Of a stretch of DNA of 64,000 bases, positions 1 to 19,939 are shown one piece after another. Within the stretch, counting starts at the first letter, position 1, and each line of letters starts with the position of its first letter. The position numbers and the translations under genes are program-made. The notes under the pieces were generated by a model. The model did not search any database. It was not told where the DNA came from and saw only the letters and a program-made list of their open reading frames with translations. Location of the stretch: positions 2,275,001 through 2,339,000 of the forward strand of contig NZ_LT629751.1 in the NCBI RefSeq assembly GCF_900104805.1, given 5' to 3'. The DNA is from Pseudomonas oryzae. Its GTDB lineage: Bacteria; Pseudomonadota; Gammaproteobacteria; Pseudomonadales; Pseudomonadaceae.

Positions 1-321
1 CAGCTCGTGGTCGAGCTGGATCGGCACCTCGATGAACGCCGGCTGCAGGCGCTCGACCGGCCCGAGGACCAGCCGCGCCACCAGCAGGTTGGCCAGCACC
101 ACGTCGTGGAAGATGCGCAGGATGAACCACAGCAGCCGCAGCGGCTGGCGCACCCGCCATGCCCCGACCTCCAGCCCGCCGGTGAGCAGCGGAATGGCCA
201 CGCCGAGCATGGCCCCCAGCACGGCATGGCCGACGCTGAACTCGTTGACCAGCAGCAGCCAGACCAGTAGCAGGCCGAGGCTGAGCAGCGGATGCGGCAG
301 CAGCTTGCGCAACGGGCTCAC
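1..321 (-). CDS. mrpE: Na+/H+ antiporter subunit E (MrpE/MnhE), 3'-truncated by window edge
   Basis: Only the first 107 codons are in the window; the rest runs off the left edge. The GTG start (319-321) overlaps the TGA of the upstream mrpD gene as GTGA, so the two are probably translationally coupled. The visible protein starts with a charged N-terminus and two closely spaced hydrophobic stretches (about residues 10-50), then a helix rich in Arg and aromatic residues containing RIFHDVVLANL, as is usual in MrpE. MrpE is a small membrane subunit of the multi-subunit cation/proton antiporter. Identity rests on the family look plus position after mrpA, C and D; subunits F and G would be expected further left. 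Confidence 0.85.
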   Translation of the reverse strand, partial: MSPLRKLLPHPLLSLGLLLVWLLLVNEFSVGHAVLGAMLGVAIPLLTGGLEVGAWRVRQPLRLLWFILRIFHDVVLANLLVARLVLGPVERLQPAFIEVPIQLDHEL

Positions 322-1817
322 TGGGCACCCCCGGCGACGATCTGCAGGTAGGGTGCCAGCGCCAGCAACTGGTCGGCGGTGGCCGCGACGAAGGCCAGTA
401 CCGGCTGCGCCGCCAGCACCAGCAGCGGACTGCCCGATAGCAGGCCGATGCAGGCCAGCACGGCCAGCGGATCGAGTTCGGCGCTGTCCAGCTGATGCAC
501 ACCGACCCGCCAGAACAGCATGCTGCCAGCGCGAGCGAGCGCCAGCAGCACCAGCAGGCCGCCCACCAGCAGGACCGGCCACAGCGCCAAAGCGGCAGCG
601 CCACTCACCGCCTTGAGCAACAGCAGCTTGGCGAGGAAGCCGGACAACGGCGGCAGGCCGGCGACCGCGATGGCGGCGAGGAAGAACAGCCCGCCGAGCA
701 GGCGCGGGCTCATCAGTGCCGGGCCCTGCACCAGCAGACCGGCCTTGTCGCCACGCTGGCGGGCGATCAGGTCGGCGAGGAGGAACAGCGCCCCGCAGAC
801 CCAGGTGCTGTGGACCAGGTAGAACAGCACCGCCGCGATGGCCTGCGGCGTGGCCACGGCCACGCCGGCCAGCAGGGTGCCCACCGAGACCACCACCAGG
901 TAGGCGAGCAGGCCCTGCAGGGTCGGCGCCGCCAGCGCACCGATGGCGCCCACCGCCAGGGTCAGCAGGGCCAGCGGCCACAGCCAGCCCTGGGCCAGAT
1001 GGGCCAGACCGCCGGCCGCGCTGCCGAAGATCAGCGTGAAGACCCGCAGGATGGCGTACAGACCGACCTTGGTCATGACCGCGAACAGCGCCGCCACCGG
1101 CGCACTGGCCGCCGCATAGGCCTGCGGCAGCCAGAAGTGCAGCGGCAGCAGGGCGGCCTTGAGGGCGAACACCACCAGCAGCAGCAGGCCGGCGGCCTTG
1201 AGCAGCGCCGCCTGCCCGGCATCCGCCGCCGCCACGCGCACGGCCAGGTCGACCATGTTCAGGGTGCCGGCGACGCCGTACAGCACCCCGGCCGCGATCA
1301 GGAACAGAGCCGAACCGAGCAGGTTGAGCAGCACGTAATGCAGGGTGCTGCGCAGCCGCGCCGCGCCGCCGCCGTGCGCCAGCAGCGCGTAGGAGGCGAT
1401 CAGCAGCACCTCGAAGAACACGAACAGGTTGAACAGGTCGCCGGTCAGGAAGGCGCCGTTGATCCCCATCAGCTGGAACTGGAACAGCGCATGGAAGCCA
1501 CTGCCGCGGACATCCTCACCGCGCACGGCATACAGCAGGGCGAACGCGGCCAGCACCGCGGTGACCAGCAGCATCAGGGCGCTGAGGCGATCAAGCAGGA
1601 GAATGATGCCGAATGGCGGCGGCCAGTTGCCCAGGGCATAGGTGCGCAGCACGCCGTCGTCGCTGAGCAGCAGCAGGCCCGCGGCCACCGGCAGCAGCGC
1701 CCAGGTGGCCAGCAGGCCGAGGCCGCGCTGCAGCGCCAGGCTACTCCGCCCCAGCGCCAGCAGCAGGCAGCCGGCGAACAGCGGCAGGAGGATCGGCAGG
1801 ATCAGGGCATGGCTCAT
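318..1817 (-). CDS. mrpD: Na+/H+ antiporter subunit D (MrpD/MnhD)
   Basis: This 499-residue polytopic membrane protein resembles the NuoL/M/N proton-pumping subunits of complex I. In the sequence it has about 14 hydrophobic segments and the family residues Glu136 (FFEVLL), Lys220 (FALKAALLPLHFWLP) and Lys250 (AVMTKVGLYAI). These are the charged residues in broken helices used for proton movement in this family. It forms one of the two antiporter-like subunits of the Mrp complex in the inner membrane. Its ATG overlaps the mrpC stop (ATGA, 1814-1817) and its stop overlaps the mrpE start. Mrp complexes exchange external protons for internal Na+ or K+; the ion used here cannot be read from sequence. 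Confidence 0.93.
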   Translation of the reverse strand: MSHALILPILLPLFAGCLLLALGRSSLALQRGLGLLATWALLPVAAGLLLLSDDGVLRTYALGNWPPPFGIILLLDRLSALMLLVTAVLAAFALLYAVRGEDVRGSGFHALFQFQLMGINGAFLTGDLFNLFVFFEVLLIASYALLAHGGGAARLRSTLHYVLLNLLGSALFLIAAGVLYGVAGTLNMVDLAVRVAAADAGQAALLKAAGLLLLVVFALKAALLPLHFWLPQAYAAASAPVAALFAVMTKVGLYAILRVFTLIFGSAAGGLAHLAQGWLWPLALLTLAVGAIGALAAPTLQGLLAYLVVVSVGTLLAGVAVATPQAIAAVLFYLVHSTWVCGALFLLADLIARQRGDKAGLLVQGPALMSPRLLGGLFFLAAIAVAGLPPLSGFLAKLLLLKAVSGAAALALWPVLLVGGLLVLLALARAGSMLFWRVGVHQLDSAELDPLAVLACIGLLSGSPLLVLAAQPVLAFVAATADQLLALAPYLQIVAGGAQ

Positions 1818-2164
1818 CGACGCCCCTCCTCGTCGGCACCGGCCGGCGGCTGGCCGTCGACGTGGTCGCTGCCGAGGGTGGCGACACCGCGCAGGGCCAG
1901 GGCGATCACGAATGCGGTCATTGCGAAGCCGATGACGATGGCGGTGAGCACCAGCGCCTGCGGCAACGGATCGGCATGGCTGGCGGCGGCGCCCAGCACC
2001 GCCGGCTTGCCGGTGTGCAGGCGGCCCATGGCGAACAGCAGCAGGTTGACCGCGTAGGAGATCAGGGTCAGACCCAGCACCACCGGGAAGGTGCGGGCGC
2101 GCAACAGCAGGTAGATGCCACTACTGGTGAGGATGCCGATGGCCACGGCGAGCAGGATTTCCAT
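1814..2164 (-). CDS. mrpC: Na+/H+ antiporter subunit C (MrpC/MnhC)
   Basis: A 116-residue protein related to NuoK, with three hydrophobic helices: residues 1-20 near the start, about 27-47, and about 68-95. The stretch ALVLTAIVIGFAMTAF is typical of the third helix of MrpC. The length matches the family (110-120 residues). It starts one base after the mrpA stop and its own stop overlaps mrpD, so it sits inside a tightly packed operon. The charged C-terminal tail (HVDGQPPAGADEEGRR) is expected to face the cytoplasm. Confidence 0.92.
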   Translation of the reverse strand: MEILLAVAIGILTSSGIYLLLRARTFPVVLGLTLISYAVNLLLFAMGRLHTGKPAVLGAAASHADPLPQALVLTAIVIGFAMTAFVIALALRGVATLGSDHVDGQPPAGADEEGRR

Positions 2165-2165
2165 C

Positions 2166-4958
<2,793 letters not shown>

Positions 4959-5263
4959 CGCATCCCCCGATTCCTGTTCGCCTGAGCCACTCCGGGCGGA
5001 GGGCTACCGAAAGCGGGCGATCAACCCGCCCGGCGACCGACAGCGGACGCTGCATGCGGCGCCACGCGACGATCGCCAGAGAACACTGGAACTGAGCATA
5101 GCGCCTGACGGCGACAAGGCTGGCAGTGATACCGGTTCGAGCGTCAGTAGTGGCAACGCTCATGCCGGCAGCACATGGCCAGCGGATCGCGCCGAGGCTC
5201 GGCGCGCCTGGCACTGCAGACGTCCGCGAGCGCGACGTCTGGCAGTACCTCACGGGGAGTCGC
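4959..5263. other. Gap upstream of the mrp operon, no gene seen
   Basis: These 305 bp lie between the 3' end of the glycine-zipper lipoprotein gene and the start of mrpA, both on the minus strand. I see no convincing coding sequence. A TATGCT box on the minus strand (5095-5100) could be a -10 element for the mrp operon, but I see no good -35 partner. Two inverted repeats sit at 5188-5241 (listed separately). Confidence 0.5.
5188..5241. repeat. Two adjacent inverted repeats downstream of the lipoprotein gene
   Basis: The first is a 9-bp perfect palindrome arm pair, CGCGCCGAG / CTCGGCGCG, with a single central base (5188-5206). The second is CAGACGTC / GACGTCTG with a 9-base loop (5217-5224 and 5234-5241). 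They lie 23 bp past the lipoprotein stop codon. Neither is followed by a T-run, so they are weak candidates for an intrinsic terminator; they could instead protect a 3' end or bind a protein. Confidence 0.5.
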
Positions 5264-5725
5264 TCAGTGCGCCACGCGACTGTTGCCGTTGACGGTCAGG
5301 ATACGCACGCGCTCGCCGACGCGGAAAATCTCGCCCTCCGAGACCTCCTGGACGTAGGCACGCATGGTGCCGTCATCCTCGCGGACGGTGATCTCGACGC
5401 CCTGGGTGCGGGTCAGGCCCTCCTCGGTGGCCGCGCCCAGCAGGCCACCGGCCACGGCGCCGATGACCGCCGCCACGGCACTGCCGCGACCGCTGCCGAC
5501 CGTGCTGCCGCCGATACCGCCGACCACCGCGCCGGCACCGGCGCCGATGGGGGTCTTGGTACCCTCGATGCGCACCGGGCGCAGGGCCGTGATGGTGCCC
5601 ATGCGCACGATCTGCGCGGCCCGTGCTTCCTCGCGGGTGTAGACATCGCCGCCAAGATTGGAGGCACAGCCGCCAACGGCCAGCGCCGCGACGGTCAGGC
5701 TCAGAAACACCATTGATTTACGCAT
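5264..5725 (-). CDS. Glycine-zipper outer-membrane lipoprotein (SlyB/Pcp-like)
   Basis: A 153-residue precursor. The signal peptide ends in a lipobox, AVGGC, with the lipidated Cys at position 20; Ala follows at +2, consistent with outer-membrane sorting. Residues 60-105 carry repeated GxxxG-type spacing (IGAGAGAVVGGIGG, AAVIGAVAGGLLGAA), the glycine-zipper 2TM motif. The C-terminal half (VEITVREDDG to GERVRIL) matches SlyB/Pcp-type lipoproteins. A GGAG ribosome site precedes the ATG. SlyB-type proteins stabilise the outer membrane under stress; that role is from the family, not visible here. It stands alone between a divergent small gene and the mrp operon. Confidence 0.85.
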   Translation of the reverse strand: MRKSMVFLSLTVAALAVGGCASNLGGDVYTREEARAAQIVRMGTITALRPVRIEGTKTPIGAGAGAVVGGIGGSTVGSGRGSAVAAVIGAVAGGLLGAATEEGLTRTQGVEITVREDDGTMRAYVQEVSEGEIFRVGERVRILTVNGNSRVAH

Positions 5726-5826
5726 GTCAGTTCTCCGTCAGCATGCCAAAGCTTGAGTGCCGATGGTCGCTCTTTGCCGGAGTCGCCTGATCGGCTAGGG
5801 TGAGGGCCTTTTGCAAGGAACCCGTC

Positions 5827-6063
5827 ATGGATTACTTCATCATCTTCATCACCACGGTGGCCGGCCTGTACTTCCACTGGTGGCTGTACCGGCGCATCCA
5901 GCGCTGGACCGACCGCGATCTGGCGCTTTCCTTCGGCGGGGACGATTCCGCCAAGCGCGACTACATGCTGTCCCGCCTGCAGGAAGCGCAGCGCCAGGGC
6001 GTCAAGCGCAAGGAGCTTGAAGCCTGGCTGAAGCAGGCCGCCACGCAATACCAGCCGGCCTGA
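5827..6063 (+). CDS. Small membrane protein of unknown function
   Basis: A 78-residue protein. I chose the ATG at 5827 because AAGGAA (5815-5820) is spaced six bases before it; an upstream in-frame start at 5800 has no such site. Residues 1-22 (starting MDYFIIFITTVAGLYFHWW) form a single hydrophobic helix. The rest is a charged, probably helical, cytoplasmic tail containing ALSFGGDDSAKRDYM and ending KQAATQYQPA. I do not recognise the family. It is divergent from the lipoprotein gene and convergent with pdxH, with a 36-bp gap to pdxH. Confidence 0.7.
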   Translation: MDYFIIFITTVAGLYFHWWLYRRIQRWTDRDLALSFGGDDSAKRDYMLSRLQEAQRQGVKRKELEAWLKQAATQYQPA

Positions 6064-6099
6064 TACTGGATGTGACCGCGGCGGCCCGTGGCTGTTCCG

Positions 6100-6747
6100 T
6101 CAGGGCGCCAGGCGCTCGCGCAGCCAGCCATCCCCCTGCAGTCGATAGTTCAGGCGGTCGTGCAGCCGGCTCGGCCGCCCCTGCCAGAACTCCATGCGCT
6201 GCGGAATCAGGCGATAGCCGCCCCAGTGCTCCGGGCAATGCGGGGCACTGTCCATGAAGCGTTGCTCGGTCTCGGCGAGCAGACGCTCCAGCTCGCCGCG
6301 CCCTTCAATCACCTGGCTCTGCGGCGATGCCCAGGCACCCAGGCGACTGCCCAGCGGGCGCACCTTGAAGTAGGCATCCGACTCCTCCGCAGTCACCCTT
6401 TCCACCAGCCCTTCGATGCGCACCTGACGCTCGAGGGTCGGCCAGAAGAAGGTCATCGCCGCCCGCGGATTGGCCAGCAGCTGTTCGCCCTTGGCGCTGT
6501 CGTAGTTGGTGAAGAAGGTGAAACCACGGTCATCGAGGGCCTTGAGCAGCAGCACGCGACAGTGCGGCTGCCCCGCGGGATCGACCGTGGCCAGGGTCAT
6601 GGCATTGGCCTCGACCGGCGGCTGCTCGGTCTTCACCGCCTCGGCGAACCAGCGGTGGAACAGCTCGAACGGCTCGAGCGGGGCATGCTCCTCGGACAAC
6701 CCGTCCCGGGCATAGTCACGGCGCATGTCGGCAAGCGAATGGGTCAT
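6100..6747 (-). CDS. pdxH: Pyridoxamine/pyridoxine 5'-phosphate oxidase
   Basis: A 215-residue FMN enzyme that oxidises pyridoxine or pyridoxamine phosphate to pyridoxal 5'-phosphate in the cytoplasm. Family landmarks are present: the N-terminal [14 protein letters not shown], the FMN-binding [24 protein letters not shown] (about residues 63-86), [18 protein letters not shown], and the C-terminal [21 protein letters not shown] with [15 protein letters not shown] at the end. Length is normal for the family. It appears monocistronic. The many PLP enzymes in this window (dapC, csdA, cobC) depend on its product. Confidence 0.97.
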   Translation of the reverse strand: MTHSLADMRRDYARDGLSEEHAPLEPFELFHRWFAEAVKTEQPPVEANAMTLATVDPAGQPHCRVLLLKALDDRGFTFFTNYDSAKGEQLLANPRAAMTFFWPTLERQVRIEGLVERVTAEESDAYFKVRPLGSRLGAWASPQSQVIEGRGELERLLAETEQRFMDSAPHCPEHWGGYRLIPQRMEFWQGRPSRLHDRLNYRLQGDGWLRERLAP

Positions 6748-6907
6748 GGCAGAACTCCTTGTGGATCTTCACTCAGCTTAACCAGTCACAGGGCATGCCA
6801 CACCGATCTGCGGCAAAAACCACGCGATCGAGGCGGGCCGGCGGGACAGACAGACGCTGGGTACAGTCGCCTGTCCACCGGCTCTCGCCTCCGGCGTCAG
6901 CCTGCAA

Positions 6908-7864
6908 TCAAGGGCTGTTCTGCGCCACCAGGGTGGAAAGGCTGTCGCGCAGGGTCAGGATGACCTCGACACGGCGGTTCTGGGCGCGGCCATTGGCGTT
7001 GTCGTTGCTCACCAGCGGCTTGTCCGCGCCGACGCCACGCAGCATCAGGCGATCATTCTTCAGGCCGCTCATGCGGAAGATCGAGGCCACCGACTGGGCG
7101 CGCTCCAGGCTGAGCTTGCGATTGCCTTCCGGATTGCCGCTGCTGTCGGCATGACCGAGGATCAGCACGGCATTCTGCGGGTCGGCGGCCACCATCTTGG
7201 CCACCCGGCTAAGTGGTCCGAGGGTGATCGGCATCAGCATGCTCGGGCGGTCCGGATTGAACGAGGAGTCGACCGGCGCCACCACCACCAGGATCTCGCC
7301 TCGGCGCTCGACCTGAAACTTGCTGCCGGCGACGGCTTCTTTCAGGCGTTTTTCGTTGTCATCCAGCCAGGCCGGGGTGACCTTGCGGGGCTCGACCTTC
7401 TTGGCGACCGGAGCGGCCTGAGCGGCCGTCTTCTTGCCGCCGAACGACCACCAGGAGCTTTCCTTTTCCTTGACGGCCTTCTGCTCGGCGACCTTGGTCT
7501 CGGACTTGGCGGCTGCCTGGGCGGGCTTGGCGCCCTTGTCATCCGCCGCCAGGCGCTCTTCCTTCTTGCTGCCGAACGACCACCAGGAGTTTTCCTTTTC
7601 CTTGACGGCCTTCTGCTCGGCGACCTTGACCTCGGGCTTGGCAGCCGCCTGGGCAGGCTTGGCGTCCTTGCCGGCAGCAGCCACGCTGGCGCCAGTCGCC
7701 TTGCCCTGCTGCCCGGCAGCCGGCTCCGACTTCTGGACCTGGGCTGCCGGCTTGTCCTTGGCGACGGGCGAGTCCTTGGCTAGCGGATCGGCCGGATCCG
7801 ACTTGCCGGCGCAACCGGCCAGGGCAACGCAAACGAACAGAGCTGCAGGTTTGATGAGCGACAT
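6908..7864 (-). CDS. OmpA-family peptidoglycan-binding lipoprotein with duplicated linker
   Basis: I place the start at 7864, giving 318 residues. This start yields a clean signal peptide, MSLIKPAALFVCVALAGC, with lipobox Cys18. Residues about 20-175 are a Lys/Ala-rich low-complexity linker holding two copies of a 44-residue unit, each with the motif WWSFG. The C-terminal third is an OmpA-like domain: SSFNPDRPSML, ILGHADSSGNPEGNRKLS, RAQSVASIF, and the closing NGRAQNRRVEVIL. Such proteins tether the outer membrane to peptidoglycan through the OmpA domain. A longer upstream reading frame exists but encodes no plausible leader. Function beyond wall anchoring is unknown. Confidence 0.85.
   Translation of the reverse strand: MSLIKPAALFVCVALAGCAGKSDPADPLAKDSPVAKDKPAAQVQKSEPAAGQQGKATGASVAAAGKDAKPAQAAAKPEVKVAEQKAVKEKENSWWSFGSKKEERLAADDKGAKPAQAAAKSETKVAEQKAVKEKESSWWSFGGKKTAAQAAPVAKKVEPRKVTPAWLDDNEKRLKEAVAGSKFQVERRGEILVVVAPVDSSFNPDRPSMLMPITLGPLSRVAKMVAADPQNAVLILGHADSSGNPEGNRKLSLERAQSVASIFRMSGLKNDRLMLRGVGADKPLVSNDNANGRAQNRRVEVILTLRDSLSTLVAQNSP
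7430..7660 (-). repeat. Internal tandem duplication (132-bp unit) in the OmpA-like gene
   Basis: Two near-identical blocks are offset by exactly 132 bp; for example GCCGAACGACCACCAGGAG begins at both 7439 and 7571. At protein level the copies read KPAQAAAKPEVKVAEQKAVK and KPAQAAAKSETKVAEQKAVK, each followed by WWSFG and two lysines. The spacing keeps the reading frame. High nucleotide identity points to a recent duplication or ongoing homogenisation. Confidence 0.9.
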
Positions 7865-8171
7865 GATCAATTCCAGTTGAACAAAGCGAAAATCGGCCCG
7901 GGTCGGCGACCAGGAGCCACAAACGGAGCATGCCGGCGCCCGACAGGCCGCCGGCTGCTGAAAGCCGGCGGCATTGCTACAAGCATAGGCAGGCATGGGA
8001 AATCGACAGCGATGGTGCCGCAACGGCCCGAGCATGGCCAGCACTGCGGCCCGCCACAGGCCGCGCCGCAGACGCGCGGTCGATGCCCGGCAAGACGACT
8101 TCGGCAAAGTGAGACAGCCGCCGGGGCAAGAGGTTGCCGGGCCACCCGGGCCGGCGGCAGCTCCTCGCCGG
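7865..8171. other. Gap between ispD and the OmpA-like gene, no gene seen
   Basis: This 307-bp gap follows the 3' end of ispD and precedes the OmpA-like lipoprotein gene on the minus strand. The OmpA-like reading frame stays open through it, but the translated extension is Arg/Ala/Cys-rich and carries no signal peptide, so I treat it as non-coding leader and promoter space. A minus-strand TATGCT (7982-7987) is a possible -10 box without a clear -35. Confidence 0.45.
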
Positions 8172-8876
8172 TCAGCGGTCCCAGCGCTGCCGCAGCCACT
8201 CCAGATCCTCCGGACGGGTGATCTTCAGGTTGTCGGCACGCCCTTCCACCAGGCGCGGCGCCTGCCCGGCCCACTCCACGGCGGAGGCTTCATCGGTGAT
8301 GGTCGCGTGCGACACCAGGGCATCGGCCAGGCTGCGATGCAACTGACCGAGACGGAACATCTGCGGGGTATAGGCCTGCCAGATCACGCTGCGGTCGATG
8401 GTCTCGCGCACCCGGCCGTCCCTGTCGGCACGCTTGAGGGTGTCGCGGGCCGGCACCGCGAGCAGTCCCCCCACAGGATCGTCGGCCAGCTCGCCGAGCA
8501 GCAGGTTGAGATCGGCGCGGCTGAGGTTCGGCCGGGCGGCATCGTGGACCAGCACCCAGTCGTCCTCGTGGGCGCCGAGGGTCAGCAGGTGCAGCAGGCC
8601 GTTCAACACCGAATCGGCACGCTCGCAGCCACCCGCCGCACGAGCGACGCGCGGGTCGCCGGAGCAGGCCAGGGTCGGCCAGTAGGGGTCGTCTTCGGCC
8701 AGGCACACCACCAGCCCCTTGAGGGTGGGATGACCGAGAAAACAGTCGAGGGTATGTTCGATCACCGTGCGCTCGCCGAGACGCAGGTACTGCTTGGGAC
8801 GGTCGGCACGCATGCGCGCGCCCACCCCAGCGGCCGGAATGACGGCCCAGAATGCGGGGAGAGGAGTCAGGCTCAT
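8172..8876 (-). CDS. ispD: 2-C-methyl-D-erythritol 4-phosphate cytidylyltransferase
   Basis: A 234-residue enzyme of the MEP isoprenoid pathway that joins CTP and MEP to give CDP-methylerythritol. The nucleotide-binding signature is clear at the N-terminus: PAAGVGARMRADRPKQYL (residues 14-31). The VLVHDAARPN block and a C-terminal TDEASAVEWAG segment are also standard. Its ATG overlaps the ftsB stop (ATGA, 8873-8876), giving the conserved ftsB-ispD pair. dxr, the preceding MEP-pathway enzyme, lies elsewhere in this window at 27740-28921. Confidence 0.97.
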   Translation of the reverse strand: MSLTPLPAFWAVIPAAGVGARMRADRPKQYLRLGERTVIEHTLDCFLGHPTLKGLVVCLAEDDPYWPTLACSGDPRVARAAGGCERADSVLNGLLHLLTLGAHEDDWVLVHDAARPNLSRADLNLLLGELADDPVGGLLAVPARDTLKRADRDGRVRETIDRSVIWQAYTPQMFRLGQLHRSLADALVSHATITDEASAVEWAGQAPRLVEGRADNLKITRPEDLEWLRQRWDR

Positions 8877-9151
8877 TGGCTCAGCTGATACAGGGTTTCG
8901 CCTTCCTTGACCATGCCCAGCTCATGGCGGGCACGTTCCTCGACGGTTTCCATACCGCGCTTGAGTTCGGCCACTTCGGCCTCGAGAATGCGGTTGCGCT
9001 CCTGCAGCTGCTCGTTCTCGCTCTTCTGCTCGGCTATCCGCTCCAGCAACTGGCGACTCTGGGTGATGCTGCCGTCGCCGTACCACAGACGATACTGCAG
9101 GCCGCCGAGGACCAGCAGGAGAACTAGGAACAGCCAGTGGGCCTTTTGCAT
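8873..9151 (-). CDS. ftsB: Cell division protein FtsB
   Basis: A 92-residue bitopic membrane protein. A short N-terminal tail is followed by one hydrophobic helix (about residues 5-22, FLVLLLVLGGLQYRLWYG). A coiled coil comes next, rich in Gln/Glu/Arg (LLERIAEQKSENEQLQERN), then a short C-terminal region. This is the standard layout of FtsB, which forms the FtsQ-FtsB-FtsL complex at the septum and helps signal the start of septal wall synthesis. It sits 73 bp after eno and overlaps ispD, the usual gammaproteobacterial arrangement. Confidence 0.95.
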   Translation of the reverse strand: MQKAHWLFLVLLLVLGGLQYRLWYGDGSITQSRQLLERIAEQKSENEQLQERNRILEAEVAELKRGMETVEERARHELGMVKEGETLYQLSQ

Positions 9152-9224
9152 CCTGGTCTGCCCTCCAAGTGCGATTGGCGTTGCCGGCCGGCTGCGCGCA
9201 GGCAGCCCGGCCGGTAACTACAGC

Positions 9225-10619
<1,395 letters not shown>

Positions 10620-10643
10620 CTACTTTACCGGAACGGCTCTGCC

Positions 10644-14550
<3,907 letters not shown>

Positions 14551-14641
14551 GGCGACAGGCCTCCGCGACAGGGCTGTCCGGGCGGTATCCGGAGCCGCGC
14601 ACGAGTGCGCTCCCCGGATACGCAACACCCCAGCGCAGAAG

Positions 14642-14663
14642 CTCCCGCGCCGCAGCGCGGGAG
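14642..14663 (-). terminator. GC-rich hairpin after accA
   Basis: A 9-bp perfect stem, CTCCCGCGC / GCGCGGGAG with a 4-base loop, lies 11 bp past the accA stop codon. On the minus strand it is followed by GCTTCTG rather than a full T-run, so it is a weak intrinsic terminator or a 3'-end stabiliser. Confidence 0.45.
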
Positions 14664-14674
14664 TCGGCGAGGCG

Positions 14675-15625
14675 TCAGACCGCGCCGTAGCTCATCAGGC
14701 GCTCGTAGCGACGCGCCAGCAGAGCCTTGGTGTCATGCTTGCCCAGCTCGTCGAGCTGCTTGAGCAGCGACTGACGGAGGGTGGCGGCCATGGCGGCGTG
14801 GTCGCTGTGGGCGCCGCCCAGCGGCTCGGCGATCACGGTATCGACGATACCCAGCTCCTTCAGGCGCTCGGCGGTGATACCCATCGCCTCGGCGGCTTCC
14901 GGCGCTTTCTCGGCGGTGCGCCAGAGGATCGAGGCGCAGCCTTCCGGCGAGATCACCGCGTAGGTGGAGTACTGCAGCATGTTCAGCTGGTCGCACACGC
15001 CAATGGCCAGCGCGCCGCCCGAACCGCCCTCGCCGATCACGGTAGCGATGATCGGCGTCTTCAGGCGCGCCATGACGCGCAGGTTCCAGGCGATCGCCTC
15101 GCTCTGGCCGCGCTCTTCGGCGTCGATGCCCGGGTAAGCGCCGGGGGTGTCGATGAAGGTCAGGATCGGCAGCTGGAAGCGTTCGGCCATTTCCATCAGG
15201 CGACAGGCCTTGCGATAGCCCTCAGGGCGCGGCATGCCGAAGTTGCGGCGCACCTTCTCGCGCACTTCGCGGCCCTTCTGGTGGCCGATGATCATCACCG
15301 GACGGTCGTCGAGACGCGCCACACCACCGACGATGGCGGCGTCGTCGGCGAAGTGGCGATCGCCGTGCAACTCGTCGAATTCGGTGAAGATGTGCTGGAT
15401 GTAGTCCAGGGTGTACGGACGGCGCGGATGACGCGCCAGACGCGCGATCTGCCAGCTGGTCAGATTGCTGAAGATGCTCTGGGTCAGCGTCTTGGTCTTG
15501 TCCTGCAGGCGGGCAATCTCTTCGCTGATGTTCAGTTCGTTGTCATTGCCCACCATGCGCAGGCCTTCGATCTTGGCTTGCAGGTCGGCGATCGGCTGTT
15601 CGAAATCCAGATAATTCGGGTTCAT
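14675..15625 (-). CDS. accA: Acetyl-CoA carboxylase carboxyltransferase subunit alpha
   Basis: A 316-residue subunit that, with AccD, moves the carboxyl group from carboxybiotin to acetyl-CoA to make malonyl-CoA, the first step of fatty acid synthesis. The start at 15625 gives [20 protein letters not shown], the family N-terminus; an in-frame upstream extension is not conserved-looking. Hallmarks include [52 protein letters not shown] and the oxyanion-hole [12 protein letters not shown]. It lies between dnaE and tilS, the normal order. Confidence 0.97.
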   Translation of the reverse strand: MNPNYLDFEQPIADLQAKIEGLRMVGNDNELNISEEIARLQDKTKTLTQSIFSNLTSWQIARLARHPRRPYTLDYIQHIFTEFDELHGDRHFADDAAIVGGVARLDDRPVMIIGHQKGREVREKVRRNFGMPRPEGYRKACRLMEMAERFQLPILTFIDTPGAYPGIDAEERGQSEAIAWNLRVMARLKTPIIATVIGEGGSGGALAIGVCDQLNMLQYSTYAVISPEGCASILWRTAEKAPEAAEAMGITAERLKELGIVDTVIAEPLGGAHSDHAAMAATLRQSLLKQLDELGKHDTKALLARRYERLMSYGAV

Positions 15626-15744
15626 GCAGGGATCCGTGGTGAGCGGGTTACTGTACGGCTCAGGGAACAAACGCCCGACTTTACGGGATCAGGCGTCGCG
15701 GGTCGAGCCTGCGCAATCACAAGGCCATGCCTTGGACCACGCTT

Positions 15745-19263
<3,519 letters not shown>

Positions 19264-19342
19264 GGCAATTCCGTGGACGCAGAAACAACTGTGCCCGGAA
19301 TTGTACCGGGCCTTGGCGGGAGGTGCATGGCGAAGCGCGCGC

Positions 19343-19939
19343 TCAGTCGTCGAGCAGCGCACGCACCGGGGCGAAGGAGCGCCGATGGATGGGCGTCGGC
19401 CCAAGCCGCCTTAGCGCCTCGAGGTGCGCCGGGGTCGGATAGCCCTTGTGGCCGGCCAGGCCGTAGCCTGGGTAGATCAGCTCCAGCTCGGCCATCTCGC
19501 GGTCGCGAGTGACCTTGGCGAGGATCGAAGCGGCGGCAATCGCCGGCACCTTGGCGTCGCCGCCGATCACCGGCGCACTGGGCACCGTGAGCTTCGGGCA
19601 GCGATTGCCGTCGATCAGCGCCAGACGCGGCTGCACCGCCAGCCCCTCGACGGCGCGCTGCATGGCGAGGAAGGTCGCCTGGAGGATGTTCAGGCGGTCG
19701 ATCTCCTCGACCTCGGCGCGACCGATGCACCAGGCCAGGGCCTTGTCGCGAATCTCGTCGAACAGCCGCTCACGGCGCGCCTCGGAGAGCTTCTTGGAGT
19801 CGTTGAGCCCGTCGATCGGCCGCAGTGGATCGAGGATCACCGCCGCGGTGACCACCGGGCCGCACAGCGGACCGCGGCCGACCTCGTCGACGCCGGCGAC
19901 CAGCTCCTCGACCAGGGTGAAGTCCAGACCGAGCTGCAT
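19343..19939 (-). CDS. rnhB: Ribonuclease HII
   Basis: A 198-residue enzyme that cuts the RNA strand of RNA-DNA hybrids and removes misincorporated ribonucleotides. The acidic site is visible in [17 protein letters not shown], with further Asp residues in LIDGNRC and [16 protein letters not shown] prefer the ATG at 19939 because it overlaps the lpxB stop as TGATG and has GGTGGGG about eight bases upstream; a GTG three codons earlier (19948) is also possible. It belongs to the lpxD-fabZ-lpxA-lpxB-rnhB-dnaE string. Confidence 0.95.
   Translation of the reverse strand: MQLGLDFTLVEELVAGVDEVGRGPLCGPVVTAAVILDPLRPIDGLNDSKKLSEARRERLFDEIRDKALAWCIGRAEVEEIDRLNILQATFLAMQRAVEGLAVQPRLALIDGNRCPKLTVPSAPVIGGDAKVPAIAAASILAKVTRDREMAELELIYPGYGLAGHKGYPTPAHLEALRRLGPTPIHRRSFAPVRALLDD

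Noticed and set aside
495..2057. Plus-strand open frame of about 520 codons opposite mrpD/mrpC
   Set aside because: The product is Gln/Arg/His-rich and low in complexity, and runs antisense to two well-supported membrane subunits. It is a GC artefact, as are similar frames opposite mrpA, bamA, glnD and the cob genes.
7865..8107. Upstream extension of the OmpA-like gene by 81 codons
   Set aside because: The extension is rich in Arg, Ala and Cys, has no signal peptide and would bury the clear lipobox signal at residue 82.
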